Below, in pieces: positions 10,227-19,322 of a DNA stretch of 64,000 nt (its first letter is position 1; each line of letters begins with the position of its first letter). The position numbers and the translations under genes are program-made. The DNA comes from Duganella aceris (GTDB lineage: Bacteria; Pseudomonadota; Gammaproteobacteria; Burkholderiales; Burkholderiaceae_D): NCBI RefSeq assembly GCF_011090165.1, contig NZ_JAADJT010000003.1, forward strand, positions 458,103 to 522,102, given 5' to 3'. Under the pieces are notes generated by a model. It saw only the letters and a list, made by a program, of their open reading frames with translations, searched no databases and was not told the DNA's origin.

Positions 10227-10901
10227 ATGACGATCAATAACTGGCCGGCGCAGCTGCGCCCGCGCGAACGGCTGATCCGCGAAGGCGCGCAGGCGCTGAC
10301 CGACGCCGAATTGCTGGCGATATTCCTGCGGGTCGGCGTGCCCGGCAAGGACGCGGTGCAGCTGGGAACGGATATGGTGCACCATTTTGGCTCACTGCAA
10401 GCCTTGTTCGCCGCCAGCCTGGGCGAGTTTTCCGCCATCCACGGCCTGGGTCCGGCCAAGTTCGCGCAGTTGCAGGCGGTGATGGAGCTGGCCCGCCGCG
10501 CCATCATGGAGGAAATGAAGGCCGGCGCGACGCTGGGCTCGCCAAAGGCGGTGAAGGAATACCTGCGGCTGGCGTTCGCCGGTAAGCCCTTCGAATCGTT
10601 CCATGTATTGTTCCTCGATGTGAAGAACCGGCTGATCGAGGCCAAGGAAATGTTTCGCGGCACCTTGACACACACCAGCGTCTATCCGCGCGAAGTGGTC
10701 AAGGAAGCGCTGGCGCGCAACGCCGCCAGCGTCATGCTGGCCCACAACCACCCGTCCGGCACGCCCGATCCCAGCGAATCCGACCTGCTGCTGACGCGGG
10801 CGCTGATGCAGGCGCTGGCGCTGGTGGATATCCGCATCCTGGATCATTTTGTGGTCGCCGGACATCAAGTCCATTCGTTCGCCGAGCATGGCCAGCTCTG
10901 A
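10227..10901 (+). CDS. radC: RadC-family protein (JAB1/MPN+ domain)
   Basis: A 224-residue protein with a helix-hairpin-helix-like N-terminus (RPRERL...G...L.DAELLAI) and a JAB metalloprotease-fold domain. The zinc motif HNHPSGTPDPSESD is at 173-186. RadC was once thought to be a DNA repair protein; its biochemical role remains uncertain. The ATG at 10,227 is preceded by ACGGAGG, so an upstream in-frame TTG at 10,182 is unlikely. It lies just before rpmB-rpmG, a conserved arrangement. Confidence 0.93.
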   Translation: MTINNWPAQLRPRERLIREGAQALTDAELLAIFLRVGVPGKDAVQLGTDMVHHFGSLQALFAASLGEFSAIHGLGPAKFAQLQAVMELARRAIMEEMKAGATLGSPKAVKEYLRLAFAGKPFESFHVLFLDVKNRLIEAKEMFRGTLTHTSVYPREVVKEALARNAASVMLAHNHPSGTPDPSESDLLLTRALMQALALVDIRILDHFVVAGHQVHSFAEHGQL

Positions 10902-10992
10902 GTTTACCCCTATCGGCTCAAGGGTTTACCGTCGAATCCGAAATTGTTAAATTTTTCTAGATGCGCATGACACAATTGTTTTTCACAAGTCA

Positions 10993-11021
10993 TTGAAAAA
11001 GCTGAGTTTTTTGGATATACT
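10993..11021 (+). promoter_or_regulatory. Sigma-70 promoter for rpmB-rpmG
   Basis: TTGAAA (10,993-10,998), a 17-nt spacer and TATACT (11,016-11,021) form a near-consensus promoter about 40 nt before the rpmB start. The surrounding DNA is AT-rich. Confidence 0.82.
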
Positions 11022-11062
11022 CTCGTTTTTCCAATTGTGGAATGTCTTTTAAGGAGTGCGTT

Positions 11063-11299
11063 ATGGCACGTGTTTGCCAAGTTACTGGGAAGAAGCCGAT
11101 GGTCGGCAACAATGTTTCCCACGCAAACAACAAAACCAAACGTCGTTTCCTGCCTAACCTGCAGAACCGTCGTATTTTTGTTGAATCTGAAAACCGCTGG
11201 GTCTCCCTGCGTCTGTCCAACGCTGGTCTGCGCGTCATCGACAAGGTCGGCATCGATGCCGTCCTGGCCGATATGCGCGCCCGTGGCGAAAAAGTCTAA
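11063..11299 (+). CDS. rpmB: 50S ribosomal protein L28 (bL28)
   Basis: A 78-residue protein beginning [21 protein letters not shown], the bL28 signature. The [11 protein letters not shown] block and the [10 protein letters not shown] region follow. The ATG at 11,063 has an AAGGAG site 9 nt upstream. A longer frame from 11,042 would add seven non-conserved residues. It is cotranscribed with rpmG, 13 nt downstream. Confidence 0.97.
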   Translation: MARVCQVTGKKPMVGNNVSHANNKTKRRFLPNLQNRRIFVESENRWVSLRLSNAGLRVIDKVGIDAVLADMRARGEKV

Positions 11300-11312
11300 T
11301 TAGGGAGCTACC

Positions 11313-11480
11313 ATGGCAAAAACTGGCCGCGACAAAATCAAACTGGAATCGACCGCAGGTACGGGTTTCTTCTACACCACTACCAAGAACAAGCGCACCA
11401 CGCCTGCTAAAATGGAGATCATGAAGTTCGATCCTAAAGCACGCAAGCACGTTATGTTCAAAGAAACCAAGATCAAGTAA
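11313..11480 (+). CDS. rpmG: 50S ribosomal protein L33 (bL33)
   Basis: A 55-residue basic protein starting [14 protein letters not shown]. It has the YTTTKNKR segment and C-terminal KFDP.ARKHV.FKETKIK of bL33. The zinc cysteines found in some L33 paralogues are absent, so this is the C-minus form. The ATG has a GGGAG site. A strong terminator follows 16 nt after the stop. Confidence 0.97.
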   Translation: MAKTGRDKIKLESTAGTGFFYTTTKNKRTTPAKMEIMKFDPKARKHVMFKETKIK

Positions 11481-11496
11481 TCCGATCTTCGTTCCG

Positions 11497-11537
11497 AAAA
11501 AAAAGCCGCTCAGCTCACGCTCAGCGGCTTTTTTTTA
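11497..11537. terminator. Terminator between rpmG and the convergent gene at 11,535
   Basis: A GCCGCT/AGCGGC stem extended by A/T pairs and followed by eight Ts on the plus strand. It ends the rpmBG transcript. Its A-run can serve the minus-strand gene whose stop overlaps the T-run. Confidence 0.88.
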
Positions 11538-12053
11538 TTTGGACAGGCAGCCTTCGGTGTGCAGCACCTGCTGCCATTCGCCGGCGTACATGCCGGTGAC
11601 CTTGCCCTTGCCGGTCTCGAAGCGCAGCGCATACTGGCCGCCGCCGGCCATCACCGTCAGCGTCTGCTCGGACGGATCGCGCAGCTGCTGGGCGCGCACG
11701 ATGGCCTCGCCGTAGCTGCGCTCGACCTTGGCGACCGCGTCGCCCAGCGCGATGCCGCGCTCGGAGGCGATGCCCTCCTCCATCACGTCGACCCGCTTCA
11801 GCACGTCGTCGATGAACATCAGCAGCAAGCCCGGCTGGCGCGCCGGCTCGGCCTGGAAGCAGTTCGGCGCGCTGCGCAATTCCTTCGGCGTGCGCGCCAG
11901 CTTCTCGCCCAGTATCTTGTTGACCGTGTCGAACCCCATGCCGATCTTCAGCGGACCGGCGCCGTCGAAACGCACCGTCCAGTCGCCCGCCCGCGCCGCC
12001 GGCGACAAGGCCAATGCCATCGCCGCGCCCACCAACACACTACGCCATCCCAT
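11535..12053 (-). CDS. Exported protein of unknown function
   Basis: A 172-residue protein with a clear signal peptide (about residues 1-22, cleaved after ALSPAARA). The mature part starts DWTVRFDGAGPLKIGM and carries two cysteines (in PNCFQ and EGCLS) that could form a disulfide. I do not recognise a named family. The ATG at 12,053 has GAGGAAGAG upstream, and an earlier start at 12,107 would spoil the signal peptide. It follows the desaturase gene on the same strand, separated by a terminator. Confidence 0.72.
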   Translation of the reverse strand: MGWRSVLVGAAMALALSPAARAGDWTVRFDGAGPLKIGMGFDTVNKILGEKLARTPKELRSAPNCFQAEPARQPGLLLMFIDDVLKRVDVMEEGIASERGIALGDAVAKVERSYGEAIVRAQQLRDPSEQTLTVMAGGGQYALRFETGKGKVTGMYAGEWQQVLHTEGCLSK

Positions 12054-12072
12054 ATCTCTTCCTCTGCAAATG

Positions 12073-12093
12073 AAAAACGGCCCCGCAGGGCCG
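12073..12093 (-). terminator. Intrinsic terminator after the desaturase gene
   Basis: Minus-strand stem CGGCCC/GGGCCG with a 4-nt loop followed by five Us, 24 nt after the desaturase stop codon. Confidence 0.8.
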
Positions 12094-12116
12094 CTTGATT
12101 GTATCAATACTTGCTG

Positions 12117-13319
12117 TTAAGCGTAGCTGCGCAGACGCAACGAGAAATCCTGCAGCGACTTGATGCCCGAGCCTTCGGCGCGGTTGCACCAGTCCTGCAG
12201 CTTGTGCAGCAGCTGGTCGCGGGTGAAGTGCGAGCGCTCCCAGATCACGCCCAGTTCCACGCGCATATTGTGCATGGTTTCCAGCGCCTTGCTGTGCTGG
12301 AACAGCTCCACCAGCTGCTGCTGCTGCGGCGCTTCCAGTTTGCCCGGCTCGCGCTGCATCAGCTTGCGCGACGATTTGAGGAAACGCGCCTCCAGCTGCG
12401 CCTTGTCCTTCAGGTGTTCGATCTCTTCCTTCCAGGCGTGCTTCATCGACTTGGCGTACTTGGCCATGACGTCGTAGCGGTTGGCGATCACCGATTGCAG
12501 TGTCTCGAAGTCGGCTTCCAGCTTGTCCTTGGCGAACTTCGGCTCCGGCGCCAGCTTCTTGACCTTGGCCAGGCCCATCATCTCCAGCGCGCGGATGTAG
12601 CCCCAGCCGATGTCGAACTCGTACCATTTCGACGACAGCTTGGCCGAGGTGGCGAAGGTGTGGTGGTTGTTGTGCAATTCCTCGCCGCCGATCAGCAGGC
12701 CGAACGGGATGATGTTGGTGGCCGCGTCGGCGCAATCGTAGTTGCGGTAGCCCCAGTAGTGGCCGATGCCGTTGATGATGCCGGCCGCCGTGATCGGAAT
12801 CCACACCATCTGCACCGCCCAGACGGTGATGCCGATGACGCCGAACAGCAGGAAGTTGATGACCAGCAGCGCCACCACGCCCGACGCGCTGAAGCGCGTG
12901 TAGACATTGCGTTCGATCCAGTCATCCGGCGTGCCGTGGCCGTACTTGTCCATGGTTTCCTGGTTTTTCGATTCGACGCGGTACAGCTCGGCGCCTTCCC
13001 AGAAGACTTTCTTGATGCCGCGCGTGACCGGGCTGTGCGGATCTTCCTCGGTGTCGCACTTGGCGTGGTGCTTGCGGTGGATCGAGGCCCACTCCTTGGT
13101 CACCTGGCCGGTGGTCAGCCACAGCCAGAAACGGAAGAAGTGGCTAGGAATGGCGTGCAGCTCCAGCGCGCGGTGCGCTTGATGGCGGTGCAGGTAAATG
13201 GTGACGCTGGCGATGGTGATGTGGGTGACCGCCATCGTATAGAAGAAAACTTGCCATGCGGTGAGTCGGGTGACGCCGTTCGACAAAAAATCCAATACTG
13301 CATTTAAACTAAAGCTCAT
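12117..13319 (-). CDS. Membrane fatty-acid (acyl-CoA type) desaturase
   Basis: A 400-residue di-iron desaturase with all three histidine boxes: HRHQAH (44-49), HRKHH (81-85) and HNNHH (216-220). Hydrophobic segments lie at about 22-45 and 145-180. The DesC/OLE1-like order indicates a delta-9-type enzyme that introduces a double bond into acyl chains at the inner membrane. Residues from about 245 to 400 form a long charged, helix-rich extension without boxes, larger than in minimal bacterial homologues. The exact acyl carrier and regiospecificity cannot be read from sequence. Confidence 0.92.
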   Translation of the reverse strand: MSFSLNAVLDFLSNGVTRLTAWQVFFYTMAVTHITIASVTIYLHRHQAHRALELHAIPSHFFRFWLWLTTGQVTKEWASIHRKHHAKCDTEEDPHSPVTRGIKKVFWEGAELYRVESKNQETMDKYGHGTPDDWIERNVYTRFSASGVVALLVINFLLFGVIGITVWAVQMVWIPITAAGIINGIGHYWGYRNYDCADAATNIIPFGLLIGGEELHNNHHTFATSAKLSSKWYEFDIGWGYIRALEMMGLAKVKKLAPEPKFAKDKLEADFETLQSVIANRYDVMAKYAKSMKHAWKEEIEHLKDKAQLEARFLKSSRKLMQREPGKLEAPQQQQLVELFQHSKALETMHNMRVELGVIWERSHFTRDQLLHKLQDWCNRAEGSGIKSLQDFSLRLRSYA

Positions 13320-13469
13320 TACTACTCCAAAGTGGGCATGTCTCGCTGTCCGGTCGTTCCGATAACATTGCGCTTTTGGCAGGCGCGGGAAGTCCCTCAG
13401 TCGTACTTTTGAACTATATTGTACGCTGAATTAATGCTGACTTGAGGAAGCTTTTCCAGCCGTCACACA

Positions 13470-14825
13470 CTATTCCTTTGGCACGGTCGTGCTTTCCGCC
13501 GTCGCCGGCGCGTCCGCCAGCGGCGCCGGAATCGGCCCCAGAATGCGCATTTCGCGCTGCGGGAACGGCACCGAGATGTTGTTGTCCTTCAGCGCGCGCC
13601 AGATCGCGCGGTTGACGTCGGAGGTCACGCCGCCGCGGCCGTTCTGCGGATCGTTGATCCAGAAGCTCAGCTGGAGGTCCAGGCCGTCGGCGCCAAAGCT
13701 CAGCAGGGTGCCCGACGGCGGCTTGTCCTTGCGCACGCGCTCGACCGTCAGCGCCGCCTCCTCCAGCAACTTGAGCACGCTGTCGACGTCGCTGTCGTAG
13801 GCCACCGACACCTTGGTCGAAATATTCACCATGCTGCTCGACAGCGACGAATTCTGCACCGCGCCCGACACCAGCATCTCGTTCGGCACGATCGACTCCA
13901 TGCCGTCCAGGCCCTGCAGCACCGTGTAGCGGGTGTTGATACGGGTGACGATACCGCTGTACTTGTCGACCGTGATCATGTCGCCGATGGTCAGGCTGCG
14001 GTCCAGCAGGATCACGAAGCCGGACACGTAGTTGCTGGCGATCTTCTGCAAGCCCAGGCCGAGGCCGACGCCGAGCGCGCCGCCGAACACCGACAGCACG
14101 GTCAGGTCGATCCCCACCAGCGACAGGCTCATCAGCACAGCCACCAGGATCAGCACCGCGCGCGCGGTGCGCGCCACCACCACCCGCAGGTTGGTGTGCA
14201 TGCCCTGCACCTTCATCAGCCACTCTTCCATCGCGGCGCCGGCCCACAGCGCCAGCATCAGCAGCACCACCACCGACAGCGTGGCCTGCAGGATGTCGGC
14301 GATCGACACCTTGTACTTGCCGATCGGCAGGATGGTCGCCTCCAGGTATTCGTAGACGTCGAACCACAGGCCGGTGATGTACAGCACGAAGGCCAGCCAC
14401 ACCAGCAGCTGGAAGATTTTCTCGAAGGCCAGCATGGTCGGGCTGACCGTGCCGCTGCTGCGCGCGAACACACGGCGCAGCACGTAGAAGGTGAAGCGGA
14501 TCACCGCCAGCGAGCCGAAGATCGGCAGCGCCACCTTGATCAGGTTGACGTGGAAGTGATACTTGACCAGCACCAGCCGCGCCAGCGCCAGCAGGCCGAC
14601 CACCGCCAGCGGCGCCAGCACCCGGCCGAAACTCTCGACGCCGAAGCGCATCATGCTGGTATGCGTCTCGTCGCGGCGGCCGAAGCGTTTCTTCAACAGC
14701 CGCGCCAGCGTGAAGCCCAGGATCACCGAGCCGATGATGGCGGCCAGCTGCCACAGCAGGCTGGGGTCGCGGATATCGCCGGTCAGGTCTTCGATCAGGT
14801 TCAGGAGTGGTTGCTGTTGGGCCAT
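13470..14825 (-). CDS. MscS-family mechanosensitive channel
   Basis: A 451-residue membrane protein with about four to five hydrophobic segments before the MscS core. The pore region has the A/G-rich FGGALGVGLGLGLQKIASN segment. The beta domain follows with GF.ILLDRSLTIGDMITV and the C-terminal NISVPFPQREM motif. Such channels open on hypo-osmotic shock. It is larger than E. coli MscS (286 residues) because of extra N-terminal helices. It lies downstream of the RsmB-type gene on the same strand but is separated by a 92-nt inverted repeat. Confidence 0.92.
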   Translation of the reverse strand: MAQQQPLLNLIEDLTGDIRDPSLLWQLAAIIGSVILGFTLARLLKKRFGRRDETHTSMMRFGVESFGRVLAPLAVVGLLALARLVLVKYHFHVNLIKVALPIFGSLAVIRFTFYVLRRVFARSSGTVSPTMLAFEKIFQLLVWLAFVLYITGLWFDVYEYLEATILPIGKYKVSIADILQATLSVVVLLMLALWAGAAMEEWLMKVQGMHTNLRVVVARTARAVLILVAVLMSLSLVGIDLTVLSVFGGALGVGLGLGLQKIASNYVSGFVILLDRSLTIGDMITVDKYSGIVTRINTRYTVLQGLDGMESIVPNEMLVSGAVQNSSLSSSMVNISTKVSVAYDSDVDSVLKLLEEAALTVERVRKDKPPSGTLLSFGADGLDLQLSFWINDPQNGRGGVTSDVNRAIWRALKDNNISVPFPQREMRILGPIPAPLADAPATAESTTVPKE

Positions 14826-14872
14826 TGAAATAAATGCTGAGTGACGGAGACGCGTAGATTAACGTAAACAAC

Positions 14873-14964
14873 AGACGGGGTCAGGTCTGACATTCGTACA
14901 CGAGCTCTGCCGTAGCGACCGCTACGGCAGAGCTCGTGTACGAATGTCAGACCTGACCCCGTCT
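14873..14964. repeat. Long perfect inverted repeat IR1
   Basis: Two 45-nt arms (14,873-14,917 and 14,920-14,964) are perfectly complementary around a 2-nt loop. The arms begin with AGACGGGGTCAG and end at CTGCCGTAGCG. It begins 9 nt after the stop of the minus-strand methyltransferase gene. The outer GGGGTCAG and inner GAGCTCTRCCGTAGCG are shared with the repeat at 26,058. Confidence 0.95.
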
Positions 14965-14973
14965 TTGGGCCGA

Positions 14974-16278
14974 TTATTCCTCGACCGCTTCGTCTTCGTC
15001 CTTGACGACGACTTTCTTGGCCATCGGCTTGCGCTCGAACACGGCGGCGAAGAAGCCGTCGGTCTGGTGCTTGTGCGGCAGCAGCTTCAGGTAGTCGCCC
15101 ATCTCCAGATCGATCTTCTGCTCGGCCAGCACTTTGCTCATCGGCACCAGATCGAAGTCCGGATGCGTGTCGAGGAATTGCTTGGCGATGAAGTCGTTCT
15201 CGTCGTCGAGGAAACTGCAGGTGGCGTAGACCAGGCGGCCGCCGCCCTTCAGCAGACGCGCCGCGCCGTCCAGGATCGCGGCCTGCTTGACTTGCAGTTC
15301 GCCGATCGAGTCCGGCTTCTGGCGCCACTTGACGTCCGGATTGCGGCGCAAGGTGCCCAGGCCCGAGCACGGCGCGTCGACCAGCACGCGGTCGATCTTG
15401 CCGGCCAGGCGCTTGATCTTGGCGTCGCGCTCGTGCGCGATCTGCACCGGATGCACGTTCGACAGGCCGCTGCGCGCCAGCCGCGGCTTCAGCTTGGCCA
15501 GGCGCTTCTCGGACACGTCGAACGCGTACAGGCGGCCGGTGTTGCGCATGATCGCGCCCAGCGCCAGCGTCTTGCCGCCGGCGCCGGCGCAGAAGTCGAC
15601 CACCATCTCGCCGCGCTTGGCGCCGACGATGGCGGACAGCACCTGGCTGCCCTCGTCCTGCACTTCGATCGCGCCGCTTTTGAACAGCGGCAGGTTTTGC
15701 AGCGCCGGCTTTTGCAGCACGCGCAGGCCCAGCGGGGAGAACGGCGTCGGCGTGCTGCGGATCGGCGCCAGCGCCAGTTCCTCGGCCACCGCTTCGCGCG
15801 TCGCCTTCATGCTGTTGACGCGCAGGTCCAGCGGCGCCGGGGTGTTGACGCCGTCGGCCAGCAGCAGCGTTTCCTCTTCGCCCATCTGCTCGACCAGCTT
15901 GTCGAACAGCCACTTCGGCATGTTGGAGCGCATCGACTTGTGCATCACCTTGCGGTCGATCGCCAGGATGCGCTCGACCCACGCCACTTCTTCCTCGCTC
16001 AGGCCGCCCAGCGACTCGACGCCGACCGCGTCGGCCATGCCGAGCAGGGTCAGGCGGCGCATGGTGGCGCCGCCGCCGGCTTCCGAGAAATCGGTGTAGA
16101 ACGATTTATTGCGCAGCACGTTGTAGATGCACTCGGCGATGCCGCCGCGTTCGCGGCCGCCCAGGCGTGGATGGTCTTTGAAATAGCGCGACAGGGTGGT
16201 GTCGGCCGGCGCGGCAAAGCGCAAAATCTCGCGCAACACTTCTTCGGCGTTGGCGAGTATCGCTGGTGGCAATCTCAT
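14974..16278 (-). CDS. RsmB/NOP-family rRNA (cytosine-5) methyltransferase
   Basis: A 434-residue SAM-dependent RNA m5C methyltransferase. The SAM loop is DFCAGAGGKT (228-237). The two catalytic cysteines are C304 in DAPCSG and C354 in YATCS. The N-terminal 140 residues are helical and resemble the NusB-like part of RsmB, but short. The family methylates a cytosine in rRNA. It may be the RsmB orthologue or a related paralogue such as RsmF. The gene starts 18 nt after the purN stop, so the two could share a transcript. Confidence 0.9.
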   Translation of the reverse strand: MRLPPAILANAEEVLREILRFAAPADTTLSRYFKDHPRLGGRERGGIAECIYNVLRNKSFYTDFSEAGGGATMRRLTLLGMADAVGVESLGGLSEEEVAWVERILAIDRKVMHKSMRSNMPKWLFDKLVEQMGEEETLLLADGVNTPAPLDLRVNSMKATREAVAEELALAPIRSTPTPFSPLGLRVLQKPALQNLPLFKSGAIEVQDEGSQVLSAIVGAKRGEMVVDFCAGAGGKTLALGAIMRNTGRLYAFDVSEKRLAKLKPRLARSGLSNVHPVQIAHERDAKIKRLAGKIDRVLVDAPCSGLGTLRRNPDVKWRQKPDSIGELQVKQAAILDGAARLLKGGGRLVYATCSFLDDENDFIAKQFLDTHPDFDLVPMSKVLAEQKIDLEMGDYLKLLPHKHQTDGFFAAVFERKPMAKKVVVKDEDEAVEE

Positions 16279-16296
16279 GGAATTCCTTGGTTAGTT

Positions 16297-16908
16297 TTAC
16301 TTTGTGTGGTCCACGTGGACCGCGCCCTGCGCTATCGTCAACCTGCCTTCGACAAACCAGCGCACCGCGCGCGGGTAGATGACATGTTCCTGCTCCAGCA
16401 CGCGGGCGGACAGGGTTTCGACCGTATCGTCGGGCAACACGGGCACGGCGGCTTGCAACACCATCGGTCCGTGATCGAGTTCGGCCGTTACGAAATGCAC
16501 CGTCGCGCCATGCTCCGCCACGCCGGCGGCCAGCGCCTGCGCGTGCGTCGCCAGGCCCGGAAACAGCGGCAGCAGCGATGGATGGATATTGAGCAGGCGG
16601 CCGGCGTAGTGCGCGACAAACTGCTCCGTCAAAATCCGCATGAACCCCGCCAGCACCACCAGATCGGGCGCGTAACCGTCGATGACGGTTTGCAGCGCGG
16701 CGTCGAACTCGGCGCGGCTGGCATAGTCTTTATTGGCAACAACAGCCGTCTTGATTCCCTGCGCGGCGGCGTACGCCAGCCCGGAGGCGTCGGCGCGGTT
16801 GCTGATGACGGCGACCACGCGGGCCGGCCATTGCTCGGCTTTTGCCGCCTGCACCAGCGCTTCCATGTTGCTGCCGCGACCGGAAATAAGAATGACGATG
16901 TTTTTCAT
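16297..16908 (-). CDS. purN: Phosphoribosylglycinamide formyltransferase PurN
   Basis: A 203-residue GAR transformylase. GRGSNM (10-15) binds the phosphate of GAR. The catalytic set is N107 and H109 in NIHPSLLP and D145 in ELDHGP. The enzyme transfers a formyl group from 10-formyl-tetrahydrofolate in purine synthesis, a cofactor that FolD (57,345) helps make. The ATG at 16,908 opens on the canonical beta strand; a start at 16,968 adds 20 unconserved residues. Confidence 0.96.
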   Translation of the reverse strand: MKNIVILISGRGSNMEALVQAAKAEQWPARVVAVISNRADASGLAYAAAQGIKTAVVANKDYASRAEFDAALQTVIDGYAPDLVVLAGFMRILTEQFVAHYAGRLLNIHPSLLPLFPGLATHAQALAAGVAEHGATVHFVTAELDHGPMVLQAAVPVLPDDTVETLSARVLEQEHVIYPRAVRWFVEGRLTIAQGAVHVDHTK

Positions 16909-17031
16909 AGCCCGGCATTGTACCTTGTCCACAGGCACAGGACCATAAAAAGGCAAGAATTGTTGCAATGCAGCAGGCGCCGCCGGGGCGCGATCAGCCC
17001 GCTCCGGCGCGGCTGCGGGAGGGGATCCGGC

Positions 17032-17430
17032 TTACTCGAAGGAGTAAAACACCCGGAATGGAACTTTTTTGTCGGCCCAGTAATCGGCGGCGTCGCGGAA
17101 GACGTCGAGCAGGGTTTCCCGTGCTTCCTTGTCAAATTTTTGGGTATTCGGCAATTGCTCCAGCACCACCAGGAAACCGGTCTGCGTGCCGGCCTTGAAC
17201 ATGGTCTCGGTCAGGGTTTCCCGCAGTCCGTCGAAATTCTTGCCTATTCCTTTGGGAAACTGGAACGATTCCGCGATGATGCCCAACACTTGCTGCTTGG
17301 TGGCGCCGGCGATGCAGTGCGCGTACAGGAAGTGGTGTTCCAGCCGGGCCGCCTCCTCCTGCAACTCCACCACGCGGAAGGCGCGGATCGATTGCACGAG
17401 GTTGGGTGGCACGGTCATCAGCAAACTCAT
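17032..17430 (-). CDS. Barstar-family protein
   Basis: A 132-residue protein with the barstar core: a beta strand, the FQFP.G.GKNFDGLRETL segment (the G.N.DAL-like helix contacting barnase) and a C-terminal W..K.VPFRVFY strand. Barstar folds inhibit barnase-type ribonucleases. No barnase-like gene is nearby, so it may be an orphan or have another partner. The ATG at 17,430 has GAGGGAAAC upstream. Confidence 0.85.
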   Translation of the reverse strand: MSLLMTVPPNLVQSIRAFRVVELQEEAARLEHHFLYAHCIAGATKQQVLGIIAESFQFPKGIGKNFDGLRETLTETMFKAGTQTGFLVVLEQLPNTQKFDKEARETLLDVFRDAADYWADKKVPFRVFYSFE

Positions 17431-17870
17431 GTTTCCCTCAATTTGACCTGGCATGTACGGTGTGTCCACTTTACTGTCGGGAGTGCCTATTTTGTGAATT
17501 AATGAGTAAATAATTTGAGCACCTGTCCACTTTACACGGCGGCTGGTCTGCGCGCGCCATGGCTGATTCAATGTCTTTCGTCGAATCCCATACGCATATT
17601 AGGGTAACGTGTTGTTCCTTCCAGATCAACACGAATGTGATGCCTAGCGCAATATTTGTTAAAAACAGAAGTTTTTTGCCGGGTTTTAGGGGCCAAATGG
17701 GCACATTTCGCCCCTGCGTAAGGGCGGCGACCCGAAACCGGCGCGCCTGTTACAATTTGTTGCTACAGATACCTGATATGCACTAGTGTCGCGCAAGGCG
17801 CGGCATTACTATACATAGCATGCAATATCAGAATCCCTGATAAGACACCCTGAACGAGACGAGGTACCAA
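17431..17870. other. AT-rich intergenic stretch of 440 bp
   Basis: Composition is clearly lower in GC than the flanks. On the minus strand a GTG-initiated frame of 77 codons (17,471-17,704) begins with a hydrophobic helix (residues about 11-28), but its tail is unlike a protein and its ribosome site is poor. I see no RNA gene. The promoter for the glycine-zipper gene at 17,871 probably lies at the right end. Confidence 0.5.
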
Positions 17871-18386
17871 ATGAACTTGCAAGCCAAACTGATCGCATCC
17901 GTACTTTGCGTAAGCGCCCTGCCTTTCGCCCAGGCCGCCGATTTTGAAGATTTCGGCCGTGTGGTGCGCGTCACGCCGCAGGTGGAACAAATCAATCGTC
18001 CGCGCCAGGAGTGCCGCACCGAAGTGGTCCAGGTGCAGCAACCGGCGCCACAGCGCGGCGTCGGCGGCGCCATCCTGGGCGGCCTGGTCGGCGGCCTGGC
18101 CGGTAACCAGGTCGGCGGCGGCTCCGGCCGTTCGGTGGCCACCGCCGCCGGCGCCATCGCCGGCGCGCTGGTCGGCGACCGCGTCGACAACGCCAACCTG
18201 CCGAACAGCGGCGGCGTGCAGGACCAGCAGGTCAAGCAGTGCCGCACCGTCGATCATTGGGAATCGCGCACCTCCGGCTATGAAGTCACCTACGACTATC
18301 GCGGCCGCAACTACACCAGCGTGATGTCCTACGATCCGGGCGAGCGCGTCAAACTGCGCGTGGTGGTCGAACCGGCGCAACGCTGA
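17871..18386 (+). CDS. Glycine-zipper 2TM-domain envelope protein
   Basis: A 171-residue exported protein. A signal peptide ends at about residue 23 (PFAQAA). A glycine zipper at about 63-105 (GGAILGGLVGGLAGNQVGGG and a second GAIAGALVG run) matches the 17-kDa surface antigen/SlyB-like fold. Two cysteines (in QECRT and KQCRT) flank the zipper. There is no lipobox, so unlike SlyB it is probably not a lipoprotein. Likely role is outer-membrane or envelope integrity, by family only. Confidence 0.85.
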   Translation: MNLQAKLIASVLCVSALPFAQAADFEDFGRVVRVTPQVEQINRPRQECRTEVVQVQQPAPQRGVGGAILGGLVGGLAGNQVGGGSGRSVATAAGAIAGALVGDRVDNANLPNSGGVQDQQVKQCRTVDHWESRTSGYEVTYDYRGRNYTSVMSYDPGERVKLRVVVEPAQR

Positions 18387-18407
18387 TCCTTCCCCTCCCT
18401 CCCCAGC

Positions 18408-18441
18408 AATGCCGGTCCCGCGACCGGCATTGTCGTTTTCC
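18408..18441 (+). terminator. Hairpin after the glycine-zipper gene
   Basis: Perfect 10-bp stem (18,408-18,417 with 18,422-18,431), a 4-nt loop, then a short T-run a few bases on (GTCGTTTT). Probable terminator. Confidence 0.65.
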
Positions 18442-18504
18442 GGCTTGCTTTGCCGCAAGGCATCGCGGGATAATGCCGGTTCATCCCCTGTCGCCCGCCT
18501 CCCC

Positions 18505-19296
18505 ATGCTGATCAAAAGAAAATCCATCGAAAAAGAAGAATCCTCGCGTCCGGCCTCGACCCCGGCGCCGCGCAAGCCGAAGTACGCGCCGGTGACGCTG
18601 TCGGAACAGGACGGCGTGCGCTATCTGCATTTCGGCACCGAGTGGGTGCAGGGCGCGATGCGCATCCGCAAGCCGAACTGGCCGGAGCTGGAGTACGCGC
18701 AGCAGATGATGACCTGGATGCTGTGGCAGCCGCAGCCGAAGCACATCGCCCAGCTGGGCCTGGGCACGGCGACGCTGACCAAGTACTGCTACGTCACCTT
18801 CCCCGAGGCGGCGGTGACGGCGGTCGAGCTGAACCCGTCGGTGATCGCGATCTGCGCCTCGATGTTCAAGCTGCCGGCCAACGACGCGCGCCTGCGCGTG
18901 CTGGAGATGGACGCGCTCGACTTCGTCAACGACCCGGCCAACGCCGGCGCGCTGGACGTGCTGCAGGTCGACCTGTACGACGCCACCGCGCGCGGCCCGG
19001 TGCTCGACAGCGCCGAGTTCTACCAGTCCTGCAACGCCTGCCTGGTCGACGACGGCATCATGACGGTCAACCTGTTCGGCGACCATCCCAGCTACGCGCG
19101 CAACATCAAGGCGATCAAGTTCGCGTTCGAGCAAGTCATTTGCCTGCCGCAGGTGCATGATGGTAACGTGGTCGCGATCGCGTTCAAGCGCAAGCGTCCG
19201 GTCGACCTGGAGGCGCTGGCCGCGCGCGCGGCGCAGATCGTCACCGACACCAAACTGCCGGCCAAGTCCTGGGTCAAAGGGATCGCCGCGACGTAG
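18505..19296 (+). CDS. Spermidine-synthase-like (SpeE-fold) protein
   Basis: A 263-residue Rossmann-fold protein. QLGLGTAT (83-90) and VELNP (107-111) match the decarboxylated-SAM/SAM-binding loops of polyamine aminopropyltransferases. The usual N-terminal beta-barrel domain is reduced. The gatekeeper DxxD aspartates are not obvious: the equivalent segment reads DLYDAT. It may be a methyltransferase-like relative rather than a true spermidine synthase. The ATG at 18,505 starts a basic, low-complexity N-terminus. Confidence 0.72.
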   Translation: MLIKRKSIEKEESSRPASTPAPRKPKYAPVTLSEQDGVRYLHFGTEWVQGAMRIRKPNWPELEYAQQMMTWMLWQPQPKHIAQLGLGTATLTKYCYVTFPEAAVTAVELNPSVIAICASMFKLPANDARLRVLEMDALDFVNDPANAGALDVLQVDLYDATARGPVLDSAEFYQSCNACLVDDGIMTVNLFGDHPSYARNIKAIKFAFEQVICLPQVHDGNVVAIAFKRKRPVDLEALAARAAQIVTDTKLPAKSWVKGIAAT

Positions 19297-19322
19297 CATC
19301 TTTTTTGAAAGTGGCCGCACCG

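Noticed and set aside
17032..17430. A barnase-barstar toxin-antitoxin pair
   Set aside because: No ribonuclease gene adjoins the barstar-like gene.
14944..17502. An 852-codon plus-strand frame spanning IR1, the methyltransferase and purN
   Set aside because: It covers three well-supported minus-strand genes and an inverted repeat; the composition is that of an antisense frame.
17471..17704. A 77-codon minus-strand frame starting with a hydrophobic helix
   Set aside because: GTG start, poor ribosome site and a non-protein-like tail; kept only as a note in the intergenic entry.
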